A stretch of 64,000 bases of DNA from Pectobacterium colocasium (GTDB lineage: Bacteria > Pseudomonadota > Gammaproteobacteria > Enterobacterales > Enterobacteriaceae), in NCBI RefSeq assembly GCF_020181655.1, contig NZ_CP084032.1, positions 558,001-622,000 on the forward strand, read 5' to 3'. Position numbers and translations under genes: made by a program. Below, piece after piece: positions 47,594 through 55,959 of this stretch. Under the pieces are notes generated by a model. That model did no database searches. It was given only the letters and a program-made list of their open reading frames with translations, and was not told the origin of the DNA. Positions within the stretch are counted from its first letter, which is position 1. Each line of letters begins with the position of its first letter.

Positions 47594-47857
47594 TCAGTGA
47601 CCGTGAACAGTCAATCCTACCAACCGGGTAACAATAGGGCGGACAATCAGTATGCAAACAAAAGCGGCGGGCATGGCAACCTGATAGGCATTCATCACAT
47701 TCTCCATGTAATGTGGCCCCATGCCAAATTCGGCCAGAATGATGACCAGACACATCAGAAATGCCATGATGGTCGCCATATAAAGAGCAAATACGTAAGG
47801 TAAAGCGCGCTTAGGGAAGCGGAATCGCGGGGTATTTTTAGCAACAGCATTAGTCAT
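47594..47857 (-). CDS. DUF2798 membrane protein
   Basis: An 87-residue protein with two transmembrane helices (YVFALYMATIMAFLMCLVII and VAMPAAFVCILIVRPIVTRL), matching the DUF2798 pattern. The ATG at 47857 is preceded by GGATAAC. It is divergent from the LysR regulator 128 bp away, which suggests control by that regulator. Function is unknown. Confidence 0.8.
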   Translation of the reverse strand: MTNAVAKNTPRFRFPKRALPYVFALYMATIMAFLMCLVIILAEFGMGPHYMENVMNAYQVAMPAAFVCILIVRPIVTRLVGLTVHGH

Positions 47858-47985
47858 CAAGTTATCCTGGTTAACAACGGTGAGTGAAACGGTTGCTAAC
47901 CTATCAAGCTAACCAAGACGGTAGTAGAGCAGCTATGCTTTAATCATTATTAAATAAAAGTAACGAATCAGGCATTGAGGGTAAT

Positions 47986-48888
47986 ATGGATGTGTTAGGG
48001 CTGATTAGCAATTTTATCCGCGTGGTGGAGAACGGCAGTATCGCCGCGGCGGCACGTGCTAAAGGTATGAGTCCGGCGGCGGTAAGCCAGAGCCTTTCCC
48101 GGCTTGAGACACATTTGGGCGTGCGCCTGATATCGCGCACCACCCGTAGCATGACATTAACCGAAAACGGTAAACGTTATTTCGAGAAAGTCCGTCATAT
48201 CCCACATGATATCGAACTCGCCTCACAGGCTGCTGCGAGTGAAACCAAACTGCAAGGTCCGCTTTGCATCGCGACGACTGCCGCGTTTGGTCGGTACGTT
48301 ATCGCTCCACTGATGCCGGCTTTCAAAGCGTCTTTCCCCGATATTGATATCGAACTGATTAGTACCGATCGCAACGTCAATCATCGGTTGGAAGGCGTTG
48401 ACGTCAGCATCCGCATCGAGGCACAGCTGAACGATCAACTGATTGCCAGAAAAATCGCATCGCTGCCCTTTGTATTCTGCGCAGCCCAGGCTTATCTGGA
48501 TCGCGCGGGCACCCCTCAGACTCCCGAAGAACTTAGCCAGCACGCCTGTCTGGTTTTCCGCTATCCCACTGATGGGCGTTTTCTTCCCTGGACGTTTATG
48601 GTCAACGGGCAACCTGTTAACGTGAAGCTCAACCCTAAATTCATCAGTGATGATATTGATATCATTGCAAAAATAGCCGCAAACGGAGGCGGCGTTACCC
48701 GTCTGGCAAGCTTTGTTGCCCAGCCGTTGATAGACAGTGGCAAACTCACGCCTTTGTTCTGCTCAGACCACAGCAATAATAACCGCATAGAGTCTTTACC
48801 GATGAATATTTATGCCTGTGTCAACGAACGTTCGGCACTGAATTCAAAGGTAAGAGCATTTATCGCGTTTTTAGAAGCTGAGATTTAA
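47986..48888 (+). CDS. LysR-family transcriptional regulator
   Basis: A 300-residue regulator with an N-terminal winged helix-turn-helix (SIAAAARAKGMSPAAVSQSL, then ETHLGVRLISRTTRS) and a C-terminal substrate-binding domain (LCIATTAAFGRYVIAPLMPA). The start follows GAGGGTAAT. It diverges from the DUF2798 gene, the typical LysR arrangement. The effector is unknown. Confidence 0.92.
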   Translation: MDVLGLISNFIRVVENGSIAAAARAKGMSPAAVSQSLSRLETHLGVRLISRTTRSMTLTENGKRYFEKVRHIPHDIELASQAAASETKLQGPLCIATTAAFGRYVIAPLMPAFKASFPDIDIELISTDRNVNHRLEGVDVSIRIEAQLNDQLIARKIASLPFVFCAAQAYLDRAGTPQTPEELSQHACLVFRYPTDGRFLPWTFMVNGQPVNVKLNPKFISDDIDIIAKIAANGGGVTRLASFVAQPLIDSGKLTPLFCSDHSNNNRIESLPMNIYACVNERSALNSKVRAFIAFLEAEI

Positions 48889-49195
48889 GACGAGGGCGAG
48901 GTGATTTTCTGGGTGAATAGAGTTAAAGGTAGGCTCGGTGCCAGGCTGGTTTTTTATTTTTTCACAAGAATACGGTGTTTTAGCGGTCAGTAGTGTCGTT
49001 ATGTGTGGAGTAGTTCCACACATAACAGGGCTAAAAATCCACATTTTGGAACAGGTGTTTCGAGATGATTCATTGAAGTGATTGTGATAAACACATTGAT
49101 TTTACTGACATTTTTTATTGTTTTTTGAGATGTCGTCCAGACGTCAGTTGAGATGATTAAACATCACGGCTAAATCCAGTTCCTCTGAGCCCTAA
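48889..49195. other. Intergenic with a strong hairpin at 48998-49026
   Basis: No gene is seen. Twelve-base arms (GTTATGTGTGGA and TCCACACATAAC) separated by five bases form a perfect inverted repeat. It lacks a T-run. It marks the boundary between the LysR gene and the defence island and could be a recombination or binding site. Confidence 0.5.
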
Positions 49196-50125
49196 CTAAA
49201 AGCACTGTTCCAGAACCTTCTCAAGCTTGCCTACCGCTGCGCTAAATTTGGCCGGATTTTTAGCATGTAAGGCTGATAAATTACGCTGTTTCCAGCGAAT
49301 AGCGGGAAGATGTTGAATATCAGGATAGCGATATAGCGACCAGTCAGGAGTGTTTTGCTTATAGCCCAGTAAAAACTGTTTATCCTGAGCGGTAAAATGA
49401 GATTTCAATGCTTGCGGCAGTAAAGTCGTTACCGACAAAAGCGATTCCAGCGACGTTTCATGCTGCGCCATACCCGAAAATTCCTGTTGGTACAGTGTAG
49501 CGATCCGTGCAATGTCCCAGTTTGGTGCCAGTAGTTCGGCGATGGGACGGGGATGACCAGCCAGATAACAAAGAAAGCCATCAAAGAGCTCACGTGTGAG
49601 GCCCGGTTTCTCCAGCATATTTAGCACATCAAACAGATCGCGTGGATGCTGGCGATCGAGCGCGGCGCAGATTTTACCGCCGTAAAGATCTGCCAGTGAA
49701 ACGACATTCATGATGGTAAAGCCGAATTCCATTTCCACCTGCTCGCATATCGGCATTTCTGCTGGAGGTAACAGCAATCCACGCCAAACCGGGCTGACTT
49801 CAATCTTTATCTGCGCATCAACGGTGTTAACGATGATGCGTTTTTCATCGGCTTTATTCTCCTGCCGGATCGCTGTGATCCCCGGCCTGCCGTTCAGCGA
49901 TTCCGTAATACGCATCAATGCATCGTCAATAGCGATTAGATCGGTATCACGATCTATGAAGGTTTGATAAACCAGATCGATATCTACCGATAGACGAGGA
50001 AAATCCTGCACAAATAAATTAATTGCTGTGCCGCCTTTCAGCGCGAAGCAGGGTTCTTTCGCCACATACGGCAGGGAGGTCATTAACAGCTTGACCTGTC
50101 GGGCATAAATATCACGCTGATCTAT
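49196..50125 (-). CDS. abiEii: AbiEii-type nucleotidyltransferase toxin
   Basis: Toxin of a type IV-like AbiE toxin-antitoxin/abortive infection pair, about 309 residues. The core motif FALKGGTAINLFVQDFPRLS followed by VDIDLVY is the nucleotidyltransferase signature (GGT...DxD). DLYGGKICAALDRQHPRDLFD matches the AbiEii family. The start is unclear: AAAGGA is seven bases before an ATA at 50125, the next ATG is at 50083, and a TTG at 50200 opens the frame. The gene overlaps the antitoxin gene by about 14 bases if the ATA is used. It should nucleotidylate a cellular target on phage infection. Confidence 0.85.
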   Translation of the reverse strand: MDQRDIYARQVKLLMTSLPYVAKEPCFALKGGTAINLFVQDFPRLSVDIDLVYQTFIDRDTDLIAIDDALMRITESLNGRPGITAIRQENKADEKRIIVNTVDAQIKIEVSPVWRGLLLPPAEMPICEQVEMEFGFTIMNVVSLADLYGGKICAALDRQHPRDLFDVLNMLEKPGLTRELFDGFLCYLAGHPRPIAELLAPNWDIARIATLYQQEFSGMAQHETSLESLLSVTTLLPQALKSHFTAQDKQFLLGYKQNTPDWSLYRYPDIQHLPAIRWKQRNLSALHAKNPAKFSAAVGKLEKVLEQCF

Positions 50126-50894
50126 CTTCGATTCCTTTCGATTTAAATTCCCTGGGAACGGTGATTTGGTAATCCGGTTCCAGCCAGCCGCCGGGGACAA
50201 TTTGCCGCTTTCCAGCGCCTATTTCTATACCACTTTTATCAAGATACTGAAAATAAGGATGTCCGTTACGCTGGGCAAGGTAGAGCATCACCCGGTTGGT
50301 TTTTACTGAATGACTGGCGCAGAGCAGTGCCTGTAATTTTCGCGGGCTGAGAAGGTGTAGACCCTGAAACAATGCATCGGCATGCTCAAATGATATTTGT
50401 GTGGGAACGCCGCTGGCGATTTCATACGCGGCAAGTTCTGGAACACTGCCAGTCAGCCGCCGATCGCCGATTTTTAGTTCTGTAGTGAATGGCATCACAT
50501 CAACCGACAGGCCTGATGTGTAGATAACGACAAAGGTGGCGGATTTTTCAAAGGCGGCGAACCACCCCGGTAGCGTAATGTACGCCGGGAGCGTGAGCCA
50601 GATTTGAGGTTTACCCAGTTCGGTATAGTGGGAATAGCCCTGTAGCGCAAGGCTGGTCAGCCCTGCCACCCGTACAGGTTTTTCCCATTGGGTTTGCAGG
50701 CAATAAACCGCATCTACCCAATCCGGTTCTCGGCCCGTCCGGCAGTAAACGCCGTGCGCGATCCGCCTGAGCCAACCGTTTTGGACATAGACGTAAGAGA
50801 GCTTACGATCTATGCCGTTGCGGGTAAGCCATGATTGGAGCAACACCTGACCGGGCAGCGTGTTTTGCATCATCCAGTTTAGATAATTTGTCAA
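50112..50894 (-). CDS. abiEi: AbiEi-type antitoxin/transcriptional repressor
   Basis: A 260-residue antitoxin with an N-terminal winged-helix domain (LLQSWLTRNGIDRKLSYVYV, then GWLRRIAHGVYCR) and a C-terminal AbiEi domain. It should repress its own promoter and counter AbiEii. I chose the TTG at 50894, with AGAGG six bases upstream; a TTG seven codons earlier is also in frame. It is the first gene of the pair, and the downstream toxin overlaps its 3' end. Confidence 0.85.
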   Translation of the reverse strand: MTNYLNWMMQNTLPGQVLLQSWLTRNGIDRKLSYVYVQNGWLRRIAHGVYCRTGREPDWVDAVYCLQTQWEKPVRVAGLTSLALQGYSHYTELGKPQIWLTLPAYITLPGWFAAFEKSATFVVIYTSGLSVDVMPFTTELKIGDRRLTGSVPELAAYEIASGVPTQISFEHADALFQGLHLLSPRKLQALLCASHSVKTNRVMLYLAQRNGHPYFQYLDKSGIEIGAGKRQIVPGGWLEPDYQITVPREFKSKGIEDRSA

Positions 50895-51219
50895 ATGTCG
50901 CCTCTGACTAGACAATTTTGAAAATTATTAAACCATCTTAGGTTCATCCGTTCTGCATAACAAGATTGAGTTTAATTATTTTATGATATGTCGATTTTAA
51001 ATCGACATTTTGTGAAAAATATAAACATCAGGTGGGAACGGGCAAGTAAGGGCAAATGTATTCGATCGGTTTAAACCCCTTGCGACGCATTGCCGATGGC
51101 GCTATCGTTTACCCGCACCTGCAAAATCAGGTGCCGGGATTGGTCTCCTGAAATACTTCATCGGCGACATAGGACGCGCCAGCGTCTTTTTTTTATGTCG
51201 TACGCACGGCTACATCTCA
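50895..51219. other. Intergenic leader of P4-like ash region
   Basis: Contains an AT-rich promoter-like part (50930-51030), then a structured leader with short repeats (attggtctc occurs here and again at 51307) and a terminator at 51173-51194. The layout resembles the P4-type immunity leader before ash genes. Confidence 0.4.
51173..51194 (+). terminator. Intrinsic terminator in the ash leader
   Basis: A five-base-pair stem GACGC/GCGTC with a GCCA loop followed by eight T. Outer bases CGACATA and TATGTCG (51165-51171 and 51194-51200) can extend pairing. It lies before the small genes at 51.2-52.0 kb, as expected for transcription-termination-based immunity. Confidence 0.65.
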
Positions 51220-51405
51220 ATGGTGGGCTGGGCGGGGGCACCGAAAGGTGCGCCGGTGTCCGATGAGGCCGGTAAGACCAACTCCGTTCAGTCCACCACC
51301 CGCAAGATTGGTCTCTTCGGTGGTGGTGATATCCCTACTCATCGGAGGCTGCCTTATGGCTACGAGAACTACCCACACTCACCCATTACTTACCGTTTCT
51401 TTTAG
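51220..51405 (+). CDS. Ash-family-like small ORF
   Basis: A 61-codon frame starting MVGWAGAPKGAPVSDEAGKT, which resembles the Ash motif seen upstream of P4-phage and island regulators. The 3' end overlaps the next gene in another frame. Whether it is translated is uncertain, because the same DNA may act mainly as a regulatory RNA leader. Confidence 0.4.
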   Translation: MVGWAGAPKGAPVSDEAGKTNSVQSTTRKIGLFGGGDIPTHRRLPYGYENYPHSPITYRFF

Positions 51406-51817
51406 CGCCAAAACGGATTTCATCACGCTGGCCGACCACTGCGAACGCCTCGCCGAAACCTTGACGGAAACCCACGACCCAGCGTTAAAGCTGGCGCTGT
51501 GTGACAGGCTGGCGGCTTGTCTTGCACTGCTGAGGCCCACACTGAATGAGCCGATTCCGCTACATCTGACCGAACGCCTCACGGTGAATACGCGGCCTGC
51601 GGATTCTCCTTGTGCTGAACACGATTCCGAACTGCTCTGTGACTACAGCTTTGCGCTGGCTCAACTGATGGTGGGTTACGTGCTGCCGCAGGGGATTTCA
51701 CACCCGTTAACGGTGTTGCTGGGGGAACTGGTGCGCTCTTTTACCGCTGGGCTGAAAGCACCGCGTTGGGTTCGTACCGCAGACGGCGTGACGTTGATTG
51801 ATGAGGTGGTCGAATGA
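51356..51817 (+). CDS. Hypothetical protein of P4-like module
   Basis: A 153-residue protein starting MATRTTHTHPLLTVSFSAKT. CGGAGG lies eight bases before the ATG at 51356. It is largely helical (LADHCERLAETLTE, LALCDRLAACLALLRPTL). The stop overlaps the start of the Ner-like repressor as ATGA. I do not recognise a domain; its place between the ash region and a phage-type repressor suggests a satellite-phage accessory role. Confidence 0.65.
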   Translation: MATRTTHTHPLLTVSFSAKTDFITLADHCERLAETLTETHDPALKLALCDRLAACLALLRPTLNEPIPLHLTERLTVNTRPADSPCAEHDSELLCDYSFALAQLMVGYVLPQGISHPLTVLLGELVRSFTAGLKAPRWVRTADGVTLIDEVVE

Positions 51818-52023
51818 ATGAGCAAGACTGGCATCCCGCCGATATTATTGCGGCACTGAAAAAGCGGGGGACATCACTGTCGGCGGTTTCACGTAACGCC
51901 GGGCTGGCTTCTTCCACGTTGTCCAATGCGCTGAAAAGGCACTGGCCTAAAGGTGAACGGCTGATTGCGGAAGCATTAGGCTCATCACCTGAACATGTCT
52001 GGCCGTCACGCTATAGCGAATAA
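51814..52023 (+). CDS. Ner/Nlp-like helix-turn-helix regulator
   Basis: A 69-residue DNA-binding protein starting MNEQDWHPADIIAALKKRGT, with a helix-turn-helix SLSAVSRNAGLASSTLSNAL and the end EALGSSPEHVWPSRY. This matches Ner-type regulators of Mu-like phages and enterobacterial Nlp/SfsB. It is translationally coupled to the preceding gene and followed by an intrinsic terminator. Confidence 0.85.
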   Translation: MNEQDWHPADIIAALKKRGTSLSAVSRNAGLASSTLSNALKRHWPKGERLIAEALGSSPEHVWPSRYSE

Positions 52024-52056
52024 CCGAACGCAACTCAAAGCCTGCCCAAAAGCAAA

Positions 52057-52083
52057 AACCCGCCTTTTGGGCGGGTTCTTTAA
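52057..52083 (+). terminator. Intrinsic terminator after the Ner-like gene
   Basis: An eight-base-pair stem AACCCGCC/GGCGGGTT with a five-base loop followed by CTTT. It closes the two-gene unit. Confidence 0.8.
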
Positions 52084-52088
52084 ATTAG

Positions 52089-52104
52089 TGGTGCCCGGAC
52101 TCGG
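52089..52104 (-). other. tRNA-Phe 3'-end remnant (candidate att site)
   Basis: Sixteen bases TGGTGCCCGGACTCGG equal the complement of the 3' end of enterobacterial tRNA-Phe (CCGAGTCCGGGCACCA). The match stops abruptly and no tRNA body follows. Such 3' fragments are left as attachment sites when islands integrate into tRNA genes, so this probably marks one island boundary. Confidence 0.6.
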
Positions 52105-52344
52105 GAACATTCAGCTTTCTATTAAGTTGAAATGTAGCATAAATTTTAATCGTGGCTGTTGTCAAGACCCGTATGTTGACCCGTGTTTTCATAGATAGAT
52201 CAGAATGATGGGTTCCATATATGCGAAAAACGTCCGGTTCGTTCCGTCGGTTCGATTCCCTATATCACCTGTAAATCATAATGAGATAAGCCCAACTTGA
52301 GCTGTATAATTACTCTACCGAAGAGAAGGTTGGTGGATGACATT

Positions 52345-52569
52345 ATGCCGGCAGAAAAAGACGTTTCTGATAAACGTGTGGCATTAAATTTACGTACCGA
52401 GCCCGATGAAAAAGCCGTTACTGAGGAAGCGTTGATCGATCAGCGCATCATCATGACAGATCCCGATGCTTACCAAGAGTTTCTTACACGATTGGATCAG
52501 CCTCCTGCACCAAATGCCTCACTTTGCAACACCATGCAAACACTTGCACCGTGGGAACAGAAAAAATGA
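52345..52569 (+). pseudogene. TacA/DUF1778-type antitoxin with internal deletion
   Basis: A 74-residue frame starting MPAEKDVSDKRVALNLRTEP. The start resembles the ribbon of TacA antitoxins, and the end FLTRLDQPPAPNASL resembles their toxin-binding tail. About 20-25 residues of the usual helix pair between EKAV and TEEALIDQR seem to be missing in frame. No GNAT toxin gene follows. It is either a relic or a reduced antitoxin-like protein. Confidence 0.6.
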
Positions 52570-52686
52570 GCTCAGCCCCTGAGCCACCCCACGCCGCATT
52601 GTAAGGTTCATGCGAGCAGAGACCTAAATGCGCTCTCTAATTTGTTGTATTGTCTTTCCCTTTGACCAATAGGGAAGACAATAGTA

Positions 52687-53811
52687 GTGAAAAAACGTAT
52701 AAAAAAGATACTGTTAAGTAAAGCGTTGGATAAGTATTTTTCCACGGTTTCGCGATATAAACGAGGACAATTGCAGGAGTTCTATCGAATCAATGTTATC
52801 AAGCGTTCGCGTTTGGCTAATAGAAATATGGATGAAATTTCATCCATAGACATTGCAGAATATAGAGATAATAGATTATCGGAATTTAACGCCAGAACGC
52901 AAAAGCCGATAAGTGCGAATACGGTACGACTGGAATTAGCATTGTTATCGGCGCTTTATAATCTGGCAAAAGTTGAGTGGGGCACATGCTCTATAAACCC
53001 TGTTGAAAATGTTCGCAAGCCTACCGTATCGTCAGGCCGTACCCGAAGGTTAACCACTCAGGAAGAACGACAGCTAACCAGATACTTCAAAGATAAAAAT
53101 CCTGAATTATTGGCTATTTTTCAGATCGCATTGGAAACGGGAATGCGGCAAGGTGAAATTTTGTCGTTGAGATGGGAATATACCGATCTTCGCCTCGGCG
53201 TTGCCCATTTGCCTTTGACGAAAAATGGGACATCGCGAGACGTTCCATTATCATCAAAAGCACGGCAAATTCTGTGTGGTCTAGGTGAACGGCCACATCA
53301 TGAGAATGGCTATATCTTTAGCTACACGTCGAGTGGCTTTAAAAGCGCATGGCGTGTGGCTTTGAAGGCTCTGGCTATCGACGATCTACATTTTCACGAT
53401 CTCAGACATGAGGCAATCAGCCGATTCTTTGAACTGGGAACGTTAAATGTTATGGAAGTGGCGACTATATCAGGTCATAAATCAATGAATATGTTGAAAC
53501 GCTATACCCACCTTCGTGCAACACACCTCGTGAGCAAACTGGATGCACATAAGAAACAGGCTAAAAAACTAGCATCCATCTTTGTTCCTTACCCAGCGGA
53601 TATTGATGTCGATGATACAACGGTTACGCTGAAATTCTCCGATCTTGATAACCTGTCAGTGACGGCTTCAACGCATGATGATGCCCTGAAAATTGCCTCT
53701 GTGGAATTACTTCGATTTCAGGCTATAGCAGCGAAAAATGGTAAGAGACTTCCGCCACCCGGCGCTATCTCAGTCAATTCAGTTGATAGGGTTCTTATCA
53801 GCCCACTGTAG
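52687..53811 (+). CDS. Tyrosine recombinase with HicB-like C-terminal domain
   Basis: A 374-residue site-specific recombinase. The catalytic residues are present: Arg in [16 protein letters not shown], HxxR in [10 protein letters not shown], and His and Tyr in [15 protein letters not shown]. The usual SAM-like core-binding part precedes. From about residue 297, [20 protein letters not shown] to [13 protein letters not shown] looks like a HicB-type RNase-H-fold domain fused to the enzyme. The start is GTG. A terminator follows and then a pair of 15-bp inverted repeats just before the restriction-modification genes, so a DNA-inversion role is possible. Island integrase is the main alternative. 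Confidence 0.85.
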   Translation: MKKRIKKILLSKALDKYFSTVSRYKRGQLQEFYRINVIKRSRLANRNMDEISSIDIAEYRDNRLSEFNARTQKPISANTVRLELALLSALYNLAKVEWGTCSINPVENVRKPTVSSGRTRRLTTQEERQLTRYFKDKNPELLAIFQIALETGMRQGEILSLRWEYTDLRLGVAHLPLTKNGTSRDVPLSSKARQILCGLGERPHHENGYIFSYTSSGFKSAWRVALKALAIDDLHFHDLRHEAISRFFELGTLNVMEVATISGHKSMNMLKRYTHLRATHLVSKLDAHKKQAKKLASIFVPYPADIDVDDTTVTLKFSDLDNLSVTASTHDDALKIASVELLRFQAIAAKNGKRLPPPGAISVNSVDRVLISPL

Positions 53812-53830
53812 CGATGTAGATAACTTTTAG

Positions 53831-53863
53831 ATGACGATGTTGAGCTAAATATCGTCATTTTTT
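53831..53863 (+). terminator. Intrinsic terminator after the recombinase
   Basis: Stem ATGACGAT/ATCGTCAT with a 12-base loop, then six T. It isolates the restriction-modification genes from read-through from the recombinase gene. Confidence 0.7.
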
Positions 53864-53921
53864 ATGTCGGGAATCTCGACTAACCAGACTGTCTATCCAG
53901 ACGACGTGTTTTACATATCAC

Positions 53922-54063
53922 ACTGATAATCCGGTGCGGCATCAGGCAGAATCAGCAGGCACCTTCTTTCTGAAGTGATAAATTAAGTTTTGCAATCGAA
54001 TCAATGATCCGTAACATCCATATATAACGTACAACAATCACTAAAACACACCGGATTATCAGT
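53922..54063. repeat. 15-bp inverted repeat pair flanking the promoter region of the RM genes
   Basis: ACTGATAATCCGGTG at 53922-53936 and its exact complement CACCGGATTATCAGT at 54049-54063 enclose 112 bp. The right copy ends directly before the ATG of the BcgI-like gene. The enclosed DNA must hold that gene's promoter (TATAAC at 54023-54028 is a possible -10). The layout resembles invertible promoters next to tyrosine recombinases, but a repressor operator pair is also possible. Confidence 0.65.
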
Positions 54064-55959
54064 ATGGCAAATGAGCGAGTAACTGAAGGATTGGTTCGAG
54101 ATACGTTAAGGGAGCTTGGTTACTATAAAGCAGACAACGGGATCAGCATTGAAGAGCAAAAATCTGAAATATCCAGAGTTAAAACGTTGTTATCTAAAGC
54201 AAGCAAAAATGCAAAAGGAAATACAGGCTACCCTGAATTTATTATTTCTAACCTGCAAGATACGGCGTTTCTTATCGTTTTTGAGTGTAAACACGATGTG
54301 AAAAAGCACGAAAGTCAGGGTAGGAATAAGCCTGTTGAATTTGCTGTCGATGGTGTTTTGCACTATGCCAAACATCTGGCAAAGGACTATACCGTTGTTG
54401 CTGTTGCAGTCAGTGGTGAAACACGTAGTTCAATGAAAATTTCCAGTTTCTTGGTTCCCGCCGGAACATCAGAAACGAAAATTCTTACCAATGAATCAGG
54501 TGCTCCAGTGATGGAGCTGCTTCCGTTTGATGATTATTACCGACTGGCTTCTTTTGACCCCGATGTTGCAAAAAAACGCCATACTGATCTGCTCGCCTTC
54601 TCTCGGGAACTTCATGAACTCATCTGGACTAAAGCTAAAGTTTCTGAAGAAGATAAGCCTTTGTTGGTTAGTGGAACGTTAATCGCACTAATGAATGCCA
54701 CATTCATGAAGACATTTGACAGTCTACCTGCAGGGGAACTGCAAGATGCTTGGCTGGGGGCGATTAAAAAAGAACTGGATAAAGCAGAGATACCCCAGGC
54801 GAAAAAAGACACGATGTTGCAGCCGTACACCTCTATAGCAGTGCACCCCAATCTGGGACGCCCTGATAGTAGAACGGTAAAAGAGTATCCAGGTGGAGTA
54901 TTTAAAGAGATTATTCGGCGGATTTGTGAAAATGTATGGCCGTATATCAACATCTATCATGATTTCGATGTTGTTGGTCAGTTTTATGGCGAGTTCTTAA
55001 AGTACACTGCCGGTGATAAAAAAGCGCTGGGTATTGTACTCACACCTGGACACATCGCAGAGTTATTCTCTTTGCTCGCGAATGTCGGGCCCGAGTCACG
55101 GGTTCTAGATATATGCGCTGGCACGGGCGGTTTTTTAATTTCTGCCATGCAACACATGCTGAAAAAGGCGGTGACAGAAGCTCAACGCCAGGATATTCGT
55201 CGTAATAGGCTGATAGGAATAGAAAATAGCCCAAAAATGTTTGCGCTGGCTGCTTCCAATATGATCCTCCGTGGTGATGGCAAAGCCAACCTGCATCAAG
55301 CCAGTTGTTTTGATGATGTCATTATTCGCTCTGTAAAATACATGAAGCCTAATGTCGGAATGCTAAACCCTCCTTATGCACAATCAAAAAGTGATGCGGA
55401 ACTGCATGAACTGTATTTTGTGAAGCAGATGCTGAATTGCCTTCAACCTGGTTCTATCGGTATTGCTATTGTTCCGATGTCCTGTGCGATTTCTCTTAAT
55501 CCGGTGAGGGAGGAGTTACTTAAACATCATACACTTGATGCTGTGATGTCGATGCCGCCAGAGTTGTTTAATTCAGTGGGTGTTGTTACTTGTATTATGG
55601 TATGGATTGCAGGTCAGCCTCATGAATCTTCAAACCGGAAAACATGGTTTGGCTATTGGCGAGACGATGGTTTTGTCAAAACCAAACATAAAGGGCGCAT
55701 AGATATTAATCATCGCTGGTCTGAAATTCGTGACCGCTGGGTTGCGATGTATCGTAATCGTGAAATACACCCCGGCGAAAGTGTGATGCAGTCTGTCACT
55801 TATTCGGATGAATGGTGCGCTGAAGCATATATTGAGACAGATTACTCGGTGTTAACAAAAGAACTGTTTGAGAAAGAAGTTAAAAAATATGTTTTATATA
55901 ATCTGATGCTGGAAGCGCATGCGGTGACTCAGGAAGATGGAGTGGATGATGAAGATTGA
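54064..55959 (+). CDS. BcgI-like restriction-modification subunit A (nuclease + methyltransferase)
   Basis: A 631-residue fused enzyme, very close in size to BcgI A (about 637). The N-terminal nuclease part has the PD-(D/E)xK-like element YPEFIISN then LIVFECKHD. A helical linker leads to an N6-adenine methyltransferase with motif I LDICAGTGGFLI (about 354-365) and motif IV MLNPPYAQS (about 437). The ATG abuts a 15-bp inverted repeat and lacks a strong ribosome-binding site. The next gene supplies specificity. It should cut and methylate bipartite sites. Confidence 0.87.
   Translation: MANERVTEGLVRDTLRELGYYKADNGISIEEQKSEISRVKTLLSKASKNAKGNTGYPEFIISNLQDTAFLIVFECKHDVKKHESQGRNKPVEFAVDGVLHYAKHLAKDYTVVAVAVSGETRSSMKISSFLVPAGTSETKILTNESGAPVMELLPFDDYYRLASFDPDVAKKRHTDLLAFSRELHELIWTKAKVSEEDKPLLVSGTLIALMNATFMKTFDSLPAGELQDAWLGAIKKELDKAEIPQAKKDTMLQPYTSIAVHPNLGRPDSRTVKEYPGGVFKEIIRRICENVWPYINIYHDFDVVGQFYGEFLKYTAGDKKALGIVLTPGHIAELFSLLANVGPESRVLDICAGTGGFLISAMQHMLKKAVTEAQRQDIRRNRLIGIENSPKMFALAASNMILRGDGKANLHQASCFDDVIIRSVKYMKPNVGMLNPPYAQSKSDAELHELYFVKQMLNCLQPGSIGIAIVPMSCAISLNPVREELLKHHTLDAVMSMPPELFNSVGVVTCIMVWIAGQPHESSNRKTWFGYWRDDGFVKTKHKGRIDINHRWSEIRDRWVAMYRNREIHPGESVMQSVTYSDEWCAEAYIETDYSVLTKELFEKEVKKYVLYNLMLEAHAVTQEDGVDDED

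Noticed and set aside
52249..52260. GGTTCGATTCCC, like the T-arm of a tRNA
   Set aside because: No acceptor stem, anticodon arm or D-arm can be drawn around it. Twelve bases are too few to call a second tRNA remnant.
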